NCBI RefSeq assembly: GCF_000234665.1
Contig: NC_018331.1
Coordinates: 186,001 to 250,000 of the forward strand
DNA: 64,000 bases
Reading direction: 5' to 3'
Source: Leishmania mexicana MHOM/GT/2001/U1103
Taxonomy: Eukaryota > Euglenozoa > Kinetoplastea > Trypanosomatida > Trypanosomatidae
Position numbers and translations under genes: made by a program. The notes under the pieces were generated by a model, which ran no database searches, was not told where the DNA came from, and saw only the letters and a list, made by a program, of their open reading frames with translations. Shown piece by piece: positions 13,101-21,468 of the stretch; within the stretch, counting starts at the first letter, position 1; each line of letters opens with the position of its first letter.

Positions 13101-16100
13101 GGGCGTGTCGAGGCGGCGGAGATGGCCGTCATCGAGGACGAGATGGACCGCCGCGCCTGTGAGATTGCCGATGACTTGATCAACGCCGAGCGTGCCTTCC
13201 TCGACCCCCAGCCGGAGGGCATGTACATAAATGAGGTTCCGCTCGATGACGACCCGACATTCCAGAAGCTGGAACAGGAGTACCGCCGGCGCCGCAGGGA
13301 CCCACGTTCGGCGAATCAGAATGAAGATGTGCTTCGCGAGCTCACCAAGGCGATGAACCGGCGCTCCCACACCCTCGCACGGGCCGCCTTTGCGAAGACC
13401 CGCGGCTTCATGGAGCAGGAACAGGAGGGCATCCCGTTGGCTGAGCTCGGTCTGGACGAGGATCCAGAGTTCAAGGAGGCGGAAATCGCGCGGTACCGCA
13501 TGAACCACAGCGCCTATCCCAACGCGGCCACGGTGGCCGAGATGGAATTGCGCATGAACGAAAGAGCGAAGGAGCTTGCGTGTGCAACACTGGCTGCCGA
13601 CCGCGTCTTTATGGACCCCATGCCGGAGGGCGTGCTGCTGGAGGAGCTGCCGCTGGACTCGGATAAGGAGTTCGGCGACCTCGCAAGAGAGCGGCGCCGT
13701 CGCAAGAAAATGCTGAAGGGAGGCATGGGTGAGGCAGAAGTCAGGGCTATCGAGGAGAAGATGAACGCTCGTTCGCACGAGCTGGCCAAGGAATTCCTCG
13801 AGGCGGAGCGGGCCTTTCTGTCACGCGAGCCGGAAGGTGTGCCGCTGACGGATTTGCCCCTCAACGCCGACTCACTGTTCCGCACTATGGAGGACGAGCG
13901 ACTGCAGTTAAAACGCGAGCCTCTCAGCAACACCGCGATGATAGCGGCGAAGGAGACGGATTTGGAGGATAGGGCACACGTGATTGCCAAGGATCTGCTT
14001 CGCAAGGAGCGCGCGCTTCTCGATCAGGAGCCGCTTGGCGTTCCGCTGGAGGAGCTGCCTCTGAATCACGACGAGATCCTCAACCCTATCGAACGTAAGC
14101 GCCGAGCACTGAGGGCGCATCCGAAACGCAATCATGAGGCCATTCGTGCCTGCGAAGAGCAGATGGCGGACCGCGTTGGGCAGATCGCGGAGGATTTTGT
14201 AAAGATGGAGCGGGCGTTTCTGGATCAGAGTCCGGAGGGGGTCCCGCTGCGCTACCTACCCCTCAACACAGATCGCGAGTTCCATGAGAGGGAGCTGCAG
14301 CGCCGTAAGCTGCTCCAGCGCCACGATAAGAGCCGCAGCGAGCTTGCCGACACGGAGCGGAAGATGAACGAGCGCGTGCACGTGCTCGCCAAGGATCTGG
14401 TCCTCAAGGGGCGCGCCTTCCTTCACTCGGAGCCGTGCGGCGTCCCTATCGCAGATGTTCCGTTAAACGAAGATGAGGGCTTCCGCAAGATGGAGGAGCA
14501 GCGCCGTGCCCTTAAAGAGGCGGGCCGCAGCGCCGCTTCCGTGAAGGCGATCGAGGAAAAGCTGAACAATCGCGCCGAGGAGCTGGCGCAAGGGCTCCTG
14601 GACGACGAGCGAGCCTTCATGGACTGCGCTCCGCTCGGTATTCCGCTGCAGGACCTGCGGCTCAACACGGACCGCCGAATGCGCGAAATTGAGCGGACGC
14701 GGCGGCACCTTCGTAAGTTCGACCCGGAAGGTGGTGCGGTCGATATCGCGGTGCTGGAGTCGGGCATGAACACTCGCGCGTATGAGTTGGCCGATCAGCT
14801 GCTGAGCAGCGACCGGGAATACCTGCAACCGGAGCAGTGTGGCGTGCCGCTAGCGGATCTCCCGTTGAACACGGATTGCATCTTCCACGAAAAGGAATTG
14901 GCACGCTTCCGTGCGAAGAAAAAAGGTCAGACAGACCTGTCGCAGATGGAGGATGAGCTGAACAAGCGCGCCATGGAGCTTGGGGCGGAGTTCATTCAGA
15001 CGGAGCGCGCGTACCTTGACCAGGAGCCGGAGGGCATTCTACTTGAACGGCTGCCGTTGGATACGGACCCAATCTTTCACAACATTGAGCTGGAGCGGCG
15101 GCGTCTGAAGCGCAGCGGCGAGAACCCGTCCCAGGTGCTGGAGCTGGAGCATCTGCTGAACCGCCGCGCGCACGAGCTGGCGATGGAGCTTCGAGGGTGG
15201 CAGGACTCGGAATTCCATGCGGCCAATGAACACGTGGCGGAGCAGTGGGTGCGTGTGTGCGATCTGTACCCGGAGGGTCGCTACGAGGCCTTCGTGCCGG
15301 AAGCCCTGGCGCCGGATGACGTCGTGTCCGCGCCGCAGGACATGAGCTACCTTGTCCCGTTCATTGCCGCTCTGTCGCGGCTCCCGGTGCTGCTGCGGCG
15401 TCTCATAGTTACGCAGGAGGTCCCAGTCAACGCACCTTACACGTTCATCTTCTTCGATCCCCACGGCAACCCCGTTTACATTGATGTCGACGACCGCGTG
15501 CCGTGCAACGACAAGCGGGAGCCGAAGTTCGCGCAGTCGCCGTACCACCTATGGTACCCGCTGTTGCTGGAGAAGGCGTACGCCAAGTTTGTCGGCGGCT
15601 ACGACCAGCTTGTCAACTGCACCTCTCTGGAGACGCTGCGTGACCTGACGGGCCGCCCAGTGACGCACACCCCTTTCAAACGGAACCTGGCGGAGGCTGT
15701 CAACCCCGACAACTATACGTCCGTGGACTTCTGGCTAGGCGTGAAAGAGAGCATGGCGCGCGGCGACGTTGTCGTATGCTCGTCGAACACTGCGGTACCG
15801 AATGGCATTCACCCCTGCTGCAGCTACGCGCTCGTCGACGTGGTCATCACACTGGAGGGCTCCACGAACTTGTCCGACATTGTCATCAAGCTAGAAAACT
15901 CGTACCGCAACGATGAGCCGGTCTACACCGGTCCACTTTGCCACACGGACGTGAAGTGGAGCCTGGCGCTGCAGCACGTGTGCCAGTACGACGTGGAGAA
16001 GGACGACGTGCTCTACCTACCCCTGCAGACGTTTCTGCGCAACTTCTCGAGCATGCAGACGTGCCACATCAACTGCGGTGACCGGCTTACGGCGACGGGC

Positions 16101-17132
16101 ACGTGGAACCGCCGCACGAGCGGCGGTAACGCCAACTTCACGAGCTTCCGCAACAACCCCATCTTCATTCTTCAGAACAGCAGCTCTCGTCCGGCGACCG
16201 TCCTAGCAGAACTCCGCCACGAGGCGCCACAGTTCGTCGATCCTGATGGACGCACCCACTACCCGCAGTCGGGTATTGTTCTCATGGAGCCGAAGTCCTC
16301 GACAGCCCCGCTGACGCCCTTGATGACAAACAGCACGGCTAGCTTCCTGCATAAGAGCATCATGCTCGACTCGCGTGAGCTGTGTAGCGTGATGGAGGTG
16401 CCAGCGCACAGCACGTGCCTTTTCATTCCCTACACAGCCAAGATAGGCCACTACGGCACCTTTCACGTGTCCGTCTACCCAGGATCGGCGAAGGTCGCGC
16501 TCACTCCGCTTAACTACTGCGGACTCTCGCGAGAGCCGAAGAGCACCGCTGTCACGCTGACACCCGGCGCAGAGAGTCAGCGAGTGGACTTCACGATCAG
16601 CAGCGCTTGCGATGTGCATGTGCTGCTGCGCCAGGAGAAGATGACAGACCGACTGGCCGCGATTACGGGTGATGCTATTGCCGAAGACGACGTGATGATG
16701 GTGGCGTTCAGCGACCAGGCGATGAGGCTCACCTCCTCCGGCGATCCAACAAACGCGCGCGAGCACTCGCTTGTGTTCAGGGCGGAGAAACCGGGCTACT
16801 ACTCGCTTCTCCTTGCATCGCCTAATCAACCTGTCTCTGGCAACAACCCGTGCACTGTGAGCATCTTCACCCCGAAGCGGGTGATGGTAAGGTTTGTAGC
16901 GCCTCCTGCCGGGGCACGGCAGCTGCAACACACCAGCTTCCCGAACTTGCCACAAAAGCTCACTGCGGCCTCGGGTGGTAGCAGCCCGCGTCGACTGGGA
17001 AAGGCCTCCGCCGTGTATCAGTCGAAGCACCGGCAGCACGCTGAGAGGCTGCCGCCACTGCGCAAAAACGGCGCCCGTCCCATGAGTCACGGTCCTGTCT
17101 CGAGCGGCGACAGGATTTCTTGCACTTTTTAA
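4107..17132 (+). CDS. Giant calpain-like protein with GM6-type repeats, probable pseudoprotease
   Basis: A 4341-residue protein of the kinetoplastid calpain-like (C2 family) class. Order of parts: calpain-like protease module 1 with a domain III-like beta region (about residues 20-620), module 2 (about 640-1210), 37 tandem repeats of about 67-68 residues (about 1212-3695), module 3 (about 3700-4280) and a short basic Ser-rich tail. The repeats carry a core like LDxxPEGVPLxxLPLDTD and end in a motif like LNxRAHELA, matching the GM6 cytoskeletal antigen repeat of trypanosomes. The nucleophile position is Cys64 and Cys681 in modules 1 and 2 but Ser3747 in module 3. The catalytic His is Tyr in all three (YAIL, YALL, YALV), while the Asn (NP/NS) is kept. 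Proteolysis is therefore unlikely; a structural role on the subpellicular or flagellar cytoskeleton is inferred from the family. No N-terminal acylation signal (Gly2/Cys3) is seen. The start is the first ATG of the frame. Confidence 0.95.
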   Translation: MSSPFTEVPDSKTLFKDTEFIESNQDVADQWVSIRDLYPSGVNQPLLPEAFSREQFGQGNHYECFMISALATLIRFPDVIRNCFVTKKVRQDGRYTFQFFRGQEWVRVEIDDTIPLEDDAVLYAQSPTEHWWPLLLEKAYAKFYTAYDHLEGCTLLETFHDLTGNPVLNIPMDAKLAKAAGVNTKDGPYWLSMGEGLLRGDYVLSALTKHSELESIGMQSEQQYAILGIFSLTGASALDDIVIHLHNPFEDDEYEYSGPLNKKDSKWPAKLRQQYPVDDRYSIFIPLKLLLKSLNSIQYCLMRTVEAVSQTYRAAWKGESAGGNPTSVLWRKNPFFLVRNSGPTDIKIVTMVQQEDHRRFSDPDSDATYVQCGVVVTRFTYQHPIPTFYVTGNSHKTTFKGLFLNSREVANIIMIPAHSMCYLVPSCMHKGAEASFQLSLYHFKDQDYSQLSVEQLAIPGMNWASPATKDIELCHKKKDRVDFYVDEGTDIHILVHQTKPYVSKSGGDAMTEDYMGMYLYDDTDRKIAGVHAATNFREISIIHRLPRSGRYAISITCPRAKGEVPAYITIVGSHASNVRIVDPPEDATMFDDEDIIDEGDEAALVENPIDYVPVVFDVAHHGEQAESDSPFEDKRFYVDNRGATSEPWVHIGDLYPEGKAKPLLPDELSRDQFGQGDHYDCSTLTAFAALLERHPDVIRNCFISKKPRKDGRYTFQFHRYGQWIKVEIDDRIPMVKGDTVFCRSPTHHWWPLLLEKAYAKFYTLYQNLEDISQGEVFHDYTGRPCVSVSTDPAAAKVNMSYFDDVPYWKELASKLPDLCTTALASGKDAEQYGLLTGRYYALLDIVPIRDGQRVCDMLVKMYNPYEDSPYKGPMNAKDGAWTREPLSRFRPRKDSHAFYIPANNFVTGFSGMQMGYVDGLAEPPRYFNSEWGPNTNGGDTSLVSWRQNPMFIFSNPTKDIVQLVGMLHQPDRRHLRHTMPNHELAYPMKGLSVAQANPSAAGISTHLVTLDNHRLIHCETPVPVREVANVLTIPPQSLCYVAGHCSNRAISKFILSYWFMRADDGEKLRIERYRPTVAQHQPAIAHVDLRNQANARVDFLVDTPTDVHAVLGQEKAFDSPQGGNVIAEDYVGVYLCDLQNNRIKGLPSAVNYREVSLVTHLTKPGHYAFLITCPRGSGDVPCKMEICAVEGAHVRITETPQDAAALGAMDMAFLESHPESIPLSELPIDRDIQFQDDLAALERLLNDPSANTEEIQRLQNCLNKRAHELAKAKLASERPIYLAGHDLHSLNPLLDDDQVYMDAERERYYLKQDLRNHYKLSAQEAKLRSIADNIADELLHIDLSFIDTRPEGIPRDAIPMISDEAFAGMMTDLLRLRRRPESNASAIRDVEYRLVKRATEMARSMHEAERTYLDREPEFVPLDLLPLNTDERFCAEEDELRQLLRSSTTSQATVTALQAKINKHAHELAQQLKDGERGKVLADSYEGIPTSELPLDTDAAFHEMEVERLRRLRTGTDADAEAARLGDEMRKRARDLAVSMKASERAMLRSMETPLTAGQVDALLDSDTETADMERRLRELRKRPDKNASAIKSLEKEVQKRAQGLADGHLAEERSKYLAAEYGGRAMGTLPLDGDAAYRDAEAARMKMLESGHADPAALQRLIDTMGERAAGIAHGMNVADRAKYLPKALRGVPLRALPLDDDAEFRRLEHARARAACTPGHKAEVTALEAQLLARADALARARLEGDRAYLAPEPAGVPLELVPLDEDAEFCAKEAQRAELKENGKTDRTGIALKETELNARAVVVAQQLKDGERGKVLADSYEGIPTSELPLDTDAAFHEMELQRLRLKVTDSQLSGTVKGSVDFALNRRAAELARCLRVADLSSVDDVPLGLAKEVLDLHNDAIGAALINDLRLLRKNPSGSAVILREKESALNNRAFEVARRLLAGDRTKYLDPRPRSILLEHIPLDEDVVFHALEVERSMIKVTDPVNCGAAVRKAESMLKDRACQLAELVMKDDLSHFPPLYNGICTKDLKPHSDRLFSEAAEKRRACVRDGTVTSTENIEQIMDDRLNELARELKEGELYFIDPNPEGVPLSQLPLSTDEAFNDLRHRRQELKESDPMENRKAIAGLEDEMNSRAAELARSVLSRDFDDVDKLPLGIPLDLLKPRQDTEVVRLIDELRQSKRLPQLKHNVAELQANLNKRVHELATAALEEGRDTYLDLHPEGVPREILPLSTDAVFQKEVQRTILRLKDPVKHAGAIANLESELKACVKELALAQKEEDLRGLDQHPHDLPLALLQPHQDAELGKTIDELRWLKASEGDRQIAIKEVQSRMNDRCYAMADGVMKEDRGYLHPKPEKVPLGRLPLDTDAAFHVLEAERAKLKLTDPRKNEHQIADLEDQLNTRAAELARAVKMEDLKSLAQTPCGIPLELLNLHEDPTLSALIAEKEQLPEGHSADSVARLLRAMNQCAMIAATKLLRGDRGYLDQDPEGLPLAHLPLDTDAAFYEMEVERAVLKARDPVKNSSAIKGLEVQLNKRAHDLANVALAMDRGYLNPQPEGVSIEELPLFTDSKFHSMEVERAKLKVSGADGNAERMQELEGRLNKRAASLARKQLEEDLNGLDQEPEGYPLNLLRPHNDAVFAAEVVSLRRVKKEPLVSAAKVRDAQEALNVRAHGLARERIAVDRARLDQEPENVPLSLLTLEEDALFVAMEKELRLLKASDKQSPRAIAEAEGRMNDRVHVMAAKVKAEGRDFLRSKSSDIPKELLALDADKTFVAKEKELWKQKLQPNAPHSSSAAADLRRELQARADEVGVAQLKGDRDKYLDMNPEGVDLCDIPLDTDHVFHGMEVERAILLAQDATGRGSAVEELEKKLNGRAHELAHEIVVGDRGYLPEEMHGIPLEELPLDTDRRFMKLERQRRAHKRSPDMKKEVAADEEELRNHALKLADEVIAMDVEPIKAFYRGIAKEELNLHADSAFRELAKKRRRQRGKGRVEAAEMAVIEDEMDRRACEIADDLINAERAFLDPQPEGMYINEVPLDDDPTFQKLEQEYRRRRRDPRSANQNEDVLRELTKAMNRRSHTLARAAFAKTRGFMEQEQEGIPLAELGLDEDPEFKEAEIARYRMNHSAYPNAATVAEMELRMNERAKELACATLAADRVFMDPMPEGVLLEELPLDSDKEFGDLARERRRRKKMLKGGMGEAEVRAIEEKMNARSHELAKEFLEAERAFLSREPEGVPLTDLPLNADSLFRTMEDERLQLKREPLSNTAMIAAKETDLEDRAHVIAKDLLRKERALLDQEPLGVPLEELPLNHDEILNPIERKRRALRAHPKRNHEAIRACEEQMADRVGQIAEDFVKMERAFLDQSPEGVPLRYLPLNTDREFHERELQRRKLLQRHDKSRSELADTERKMNERVHVLAKDLVLKGRAFLHSEPCGVPIADVPLNEDEGFRKMEEQRRALKEAGRSAASVKAIEEKLNNRAEELAQGLLDDERAFMDCAPLGIPLQDLRLNTDRRMREIERTRRHLRKFDPEGGAVDIAVLESGMNTRAYELADQLLSSDREYLQPEQCGVPLADLPLNTDCIFHEKELARFRAKKKGQTDLSQMEDELNKRAMELGAEFIQTERAYLDQEPEGILLERLPLDTDPIFHNIELERRRLKRSGENPSQVLELEHLLNRRAHELAMELRGWQDSEFHAANEHVAEQWVRVCDLYPEGRYEAFVPEALAPDDVVSAPQDMSYLVPFIAALSRLPVLLRRLIVTQEVPVNAPYTFIFFDPHGNPVYIDVDDRVPCNDKREPKFAQSPYHLWYPLLLEKAYAKFVGGYDQLVNCTSLETLRDLTGRPVTHTPFKRNLAEAVNPDNYTSVDFWLGVKESMARGDVVVCSSNTAVPNGIHPCCSYALVDVVITLEGSTNLSDIVIKLENSYRNDEPVYTGPLCHTDVKWSLALQHVCQYDVEKDDVLYLPLQTFLRNFSSMQTCHINCGDRLTATGTWNRRTSGGNANFTSFRNNPIFILQNSSSRPATVLAELRHEAPQFVDPDGRTHYPQSGIVLMEPKSSTAPLTPLMTNSTASFLHKSIMLDSRELCSVMEVPAHSTCLFIPYTAKIGHYGTFHVSVYPGSAKVALTPLNYCGLSREPKSTAVTLTPGAESQRVDFTISSACDVHVLLRQEKMTDRLAAITGDAIAEDDVMMVAFSDQAMRLTSSGDPTNAREHSLVFRAEKPGYYSLLLASPNQPVSGNNPCTVSIFTPKRVMVRFVAPPAGARQLQHTSFPNLPQKLTAASGGSSPRRLGKASAVYQSKHRQHAERLPPLRKNGARPMSHGPVSSGDRISCTF
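8511..8621 (+). repeat. 111-bp perfect direct repeat, copy 1
   Basis: Identical to 9528-9638, 1017 bp downstream (339 codons, about five repeat units). It encodes the end of one GM6-type unit and the start of the next (head GKVLADSYEGIPTSELPLDT). Neighbouring units are far more diverged, so this looks like recent gene conversion or duplication. Confidence 0.95.
9528..9638 (+). repeat. 111-bp perfect direct repeat, copy 2
   Basis: Second copy of 8511-8621. Flanking sequence differs immediately on both sides, for example the codons for MEV versus MEL just after the copy. Confidence 0.95.
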
Positions 17133-19095
17133 GGTGCTCGATGCGCAGCAACGCGTGCAATGTGCGTTGTGGTGGGTCACGAGCGAGACAGGTACACACA
17201 TGGGGGAGAGGAGGAGGGAGACGGAGCGGACAGCGGTCTTCGATGGCTGCGTCCTCTTCTTGTTTGTGTTTGACGTCTCTCACGAGTACCTTGCCCCGTT
17301 CTTGCGAAGATCCCTCCTCTCTCTCATGTTCGTTCCCCACTTCCCACGCGTTGCCGGACGATGTTTTCGTTGCACGTCGCGTGTCTGCTATGGTGGCCTG
17401 CTCTGTTGAAGGACGAACCTCTTTATGCGGACCACTCCGCGTTGCGTGACGCTCTGCAGGGTGCCCTCTTTCTTTCCCTGTGAATCCGTGTAGGCGCATG
17501 CGTGGAAGTGCCTCGGCTGTCTCCTGTCTTGTGTTCATGTTTCTAGGCGTTGTTGTCGTGTTGGTTGTTCTTCCCGATCCCCGCGCCGCGCTTTCTCGTC
17601 TACAATCGCCCCTTTCCACTCATCAATCTACACCTTTTTTTCTCCGTGTCAGGGGACCGTTTCGCCTGTCCCGACGCTGTGTCTGTGTCTGTGTCTGTGT
17701 GTGGGTGTGTGCGTGTGTGAACTTCCCGTTCTCTTGGAGCATGTTCTTTCTTGGTCTTCTTGTTTGGCATCTTCTTTGCTTCTCCTATTGTTCCCGTCGT
17801 TTTCGCTCTTGTCTACCGCAGCCATCGCCGACTGCGCGTGCCTGCTGACGTGGTGGGTAGATGCTTTCTTCTATGGACGTCGTCTGTCTTCGACGCCGTT
17901 TTTATGTTCTACTTTATTTTGTTTTTGTTGGGGGCATACGGACACATGGCAATTCGCTGCCGGCGTTGTGGACTCTTTGCTTTCCTTCTGTGATGGTTGC
18001 CCCTCCCCACTGGCACCATCACTCACTCCCCCACTAGGGTCTATGTAAGCGCTCTTGTGCTCCTGATACGTCATCCGTAGCACGCGCGAGTATCTGATGT
18101 ACGAAGTATTTGTGTTTCTACACGGTCTACTTGTCTCGCCTTTGCGAGAACAACCTACCAAAAAAAAAGAAAAGGCAAACCAATTCGCCTCACCTGAAGG
18201 GAAGTGCAGTGGGCTTTTAATACTCTGCCACCACCACTCCTTGCACACCCCCTCCCTCAATCTCTCCACCCTCACACCTTTCTTGGAGAGAACGCGAGTG
18301 ATCGCGGGCCTTGCTGATGCAGTCGTCGTGTAGAGCAAGTGGGAGCGAGCCAGCGAGAGCGGACATGGAAGCCCTGGCGGCAAACAGTATTGCTCGCGGA
18401 CAAGTAGCTGGTTGGGTAAGTATGTTGTACGCCTCTCTGCACGTGGCAGCACCACTCAGCGACCATGCTAGTCTTCCTCGGCAACCATAACAATATTGGT
18501 GTACTCTTTTCTCCCCTTCTACCACCTTTTCCTCCTCTGCCTCACACCCCTCTCCGTATGCTGTCTGGTCACGCTTGCTGTCACGCGTTACTTGGCGCAT
18601 GCACCCACAGGAATCCTGTTCCACACACACACACACACACACAGAGAAGGACCACGGCGTACGCGCGGAAACGCAAGCACTGCCGCACACTTCATCGTGT
18701 GCACTATAGTCGTCTCTTCACCTGCCTTTCCGCTTTTATTCATAGAAGTGGGAGCGTCGCTGTCGGGCGCATCCGCGCACCCAACAACATCTTCAACCGG
18801 AGGCACTCCACATCTGCTCCCCTCATCAGTCTTTCTCTCTCACGTGGCCCAGAGGTTTTGCCACCCTTTTTGAGGGTCCCCTCTCGCGCATCAGCCAGCA
18901 ACACGGACTGGATCTTTTCTGTTCCTTTTCGTTTTTGTACGGTGTGCTTCCTCATTACCTCACGCCTCTTCTCTCGACCTCGCCTCCCTCCCGAGACACG
19001 CACGCCATCACACCCGACGCCATAGCCATCGGCACACCGGCACACACGTGCAAACGCGAGGGTCTTTGCTTTTGCCTTCTGTGCGTCTATCCATC
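17133..19095. other. Intergenic, calpain to RSP3
   Basis: No gene is seen. It begins purine-rich (probable 3' UTR) and then becomes pyrimidine-rich, with GT-rich sequence near 17680-17720 and a (CA)n tract at 18622-18643. The tract around 18962-18993, ending in AG at 18994-18995, is a good candidate trans-splice acceptor for RSP3, giving a 5' UTR of about 100 nt. Confidence 0.7.
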
Positions 19096-20172
19096 ATGCA
19101 GCGACAGGTTGCGGACTCGGAGGTGACGGCGGCGGCCTACACCTTCCGGCAGCCGCCGCAAGGCTTTCAGGAGCCCACGTACCGTGACCCGTCCAGCGGT
19201 CGCAATGCAAGCCGATACATGGACAGCGGCTCGAAGCGGTATGGAAACATTATGTATGACCGTCGAGTCTACCGCGGCAACACGTACGCTAGCCCGATCA
19301 TGTCAATCGCCGCGCGAGCTGAGATGGAGAAGCGCGAGATGATCGACACACAGCGGCGCAAGCAAGCATCGCTGCGCGCCGCCTCCATCAAGCGTCGCAA
19401 GCAGTTGGAGGCGGCCCGGCGACATATGGCAACCCCCGACCCGGGCGAAGGCCGGTACAACACACAAATACAAACCGACGAGTACTTGGAGGAGCTAACG
19501 GACAAGGTGGATCAGCAGGTACAGGAGACACAGACGGACCCGCTCATGGACCGACCAGTGACGCCAAAGTACGTCCCAATCAAGTCCGGCCGCGATGCGG
19601 AGACGCAAATCCACGAGGGGGATTTGTTTCGCTTCGACGAGGCCGTGGAACCAATCCTCGAGGTACTCGTGGGCAAGACGTTGGAGCAGGCGATGCTCGA
19701 GGTGATGCAGGAGGAGGAACTGGAGCTGCTGCGCCAGCAGCAAATCGAGTTCGAGCAGCGCCGCAAGGAGGAGCTGCTAGAGACCCAGAAGCTCGAGGCG
19801 GAGGAGCGCCGCAAGTTTGAAGAAAAGGAGCGCCGCAAGAAGCAGGAGATGGAGCGCATCCAGCGTGAGAAAGAGACCCGTGAGAAGCTGCAGGCAAGGC
19901 AGTTCGCCAAGACGTACATGAGCAACATGGAGAACCGTGTCTTTTCGCGACTGCAGGATGAAGGGTGGTTTGCAGACCGCGTGCTGAACGAGGTGGAGCT
20001 GGACTTCTTCCCGTGGCTGATGGCCGAGGTCGACAAGGAGCTGGCCAAGAAGTCAAAAGCCCGCGCGCTTGTCGACGAGCTTATTCGGGAGGTAGTTCGG
20101 CTTAACGCCTCCCAGCTGGAAAAGAGTCGCGCAGCAGCAGCGGTAGTGGAGGAGGAGCCTTCGATGGCTTAG
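19096..20172 (+). CDS. RSP3: Radial spoke protein 3
   Basis: A 358-residue axonemal radial spoke stalk protein, an A-kinase-anchoring family that docks spokes to the doublet microtubules. The conserved RSP3 signatures are visible: NIMYDRRVYRGNTYA, then GRDAETQI, then a VEPILEVLVGKTLEQAMLEV core. A long Glu/Arg-rich coiled coil follows, with a C-terminal region around FFPWLMAEV. The start chosen is the ATG at 19096 (MQRQVADSE). An in-frame GTG lies further upstream, but the peptide between shows no conservation and a pyrimidine tract precedes the ATG. Length is close to the conserved core of algal and animal RSP3, lacking long C-terminal extensions. It acts in the flagellum, as does DNAAF3 in this window. 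Confidence 0.93.
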   Translation: MQRQVADSEVTAAAYTFRQPPQGFQEPTYRDPSSGRNASRYMDSGSKRYGNIMYDRRVYRGNTYASPIMSIAARAEMEKREMIDTQRRKQASLRAASIKRRKQLEAARRHMATPDPGEGRYNTQIQTDEYLEELTDKVDQQVQETQTDPLMDRPVTPKYVPIKSGRDAETQIHEGDLFRFDEAVEPILEVLVGKTLEQAMLEVMQEEELELLRQQQIEFEQRRKEELLETQKLEAEERRKFEEKERRKKQEMERIQREKETREKLQARQFAKTYMSNMENRVFSRLQDEGWFADRVLNEVELDFFPWLMAEVDKELAKKSKARALVDELIREVVRLNASQLEKSRAAAAVVEEEPSMA

Positions 20173-21468
20173 AAGGCTCTCGCCAATCTCTCTGCGCTTC
20201 TCTCTTCTCACACCGCACACGCGCACAGGGGTAGCCCTGGGGCCCTCCTTGTCACCCTTCTTTTGAAGTGCACTCCTCCATATCCGTGACTCTTGCCCTA
20301 CGGATCTGTTGGCGACGGCGCCCCACTTCACCTGCGGCCACTGCTGCTGCTGCTGCAACTGCAGCAAGTCACGCCGTCTCTGTTCGTCTCCCCTGTCACG
20401 TCTTTCTTCTCGTAAACACCCCTTTTTTCTTTGCTTCGTGATCTACTTCTTTCATGTTTATAGGATGTACGAATTTGCCTGTGGGTGGTCTGGAGAGAGT
20501 TCCCTTGACTGCTGCACTCGTATGAGGCGCGCGCCTGGTCTCGGCGCGGACGTCAATCACCGTCGCACGTGTGTCGTGATCTCCCGCGCACGCGCGCAAA
20601 GGCGATCGAGAGGTGGTGGGCCTGAGTGACCGGCCCAACGCTTTCTTTTCTTCGCTCACGCGCGAGGAAGCGTCTGCCTTGCGGCGTGTTGATCTCACTC
20701 GGCCCATGGCTTTCTCCTTCGTCTCCCCGGGATGTACCGCGTGTCGAACACTCATCTTCCCGTGGTTAGACTTGCGATCATGCGTGTGCTGAAGAGGAAT
20801 GAGCCCCACTGCCGCCGCGCCGCTTTCTCCCTGTGTTGTTGTTCTCGCTTCTTTCATAGTGTGCCGGTACACGCTCTTGCTACAGCGCCTCTCACTGCCT
20901 TCCTCTTGCGTACTGCTTTCCGTGCTTCCGTGTGCCTCTCCTCGTGTGCCGCCTGCAGCGTGCGCTCCTTCACGTCTGCGCTCAGACGTGTGTGACTGTG
21001 TCCTGCTAGGGTGGGTCTGGTCACTTCCAGAGGGTCTGTTGTGTGTGCCTCCCGCCTTTGTGCGTGCGATAGGCGAAGAACAACACCAAAAAAAAAACGA
21101 ACATGACCATGCAGGAAACGGACGAACGGACGCGAAATATTCGCAGCAAGTCACGATCGACCCTCGAAGACCTATCTCTGTGTCTCTCTTGCTCTGTCCT
21201 TCCCTCCCCTGTCTCCTAGCAAGAAGCTTTCCTTGAGAGGCACGGTGTACTCGTGTGAGAGGGTTGCCGATGACTTTACACCATCAAGAACATCCGCAAC
21301 GCTCGACATCTTCAGCACCTCCTTCCCTTGTCGAGTACTAGACATCCGCGTGCGTCTGTGGCTGTACGTGTGTCAACGAAGCTTTCGCCGTGTACTCTGG
21401 CGCGCCGTTGATCTTACTCGTATCGATTCGTGTCGTACTTTCGCCCTTCACGCACATTTATTTTAGAC
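20173..21468. other. Intergenic, RSP3 to hypothetical gene
   Basis: No gene is supported. It contains a short CTG/GCA run near 20339-20365, an A10 run at 21088-21097 and CT-rich sequence at about 21175-21220 that may serve trans-splicing of the next gene. Confidence 0.7.

Larger units (their letters stand above)
7740..15190 (+). repeat. 37 tandem GM6-type repeats in the calpain-like gene
   Basis: Counting by the recurring Pro-Leu/Asp core (for example EGVPL followed by LPLDTD) gives 37 units of about 201-204 bp. Most are strongly diverged at DNA level. Units 11-20 alternate between two subtypes: one with a YLDPxPEGVPL-like head and one with an LxxLDxxPxGIPLxLLxPHxD-like head. This gives a higher-order dimer of about 135 residues. 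Units 6 and 7 are the most degenerate. Confidence 0.9.
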
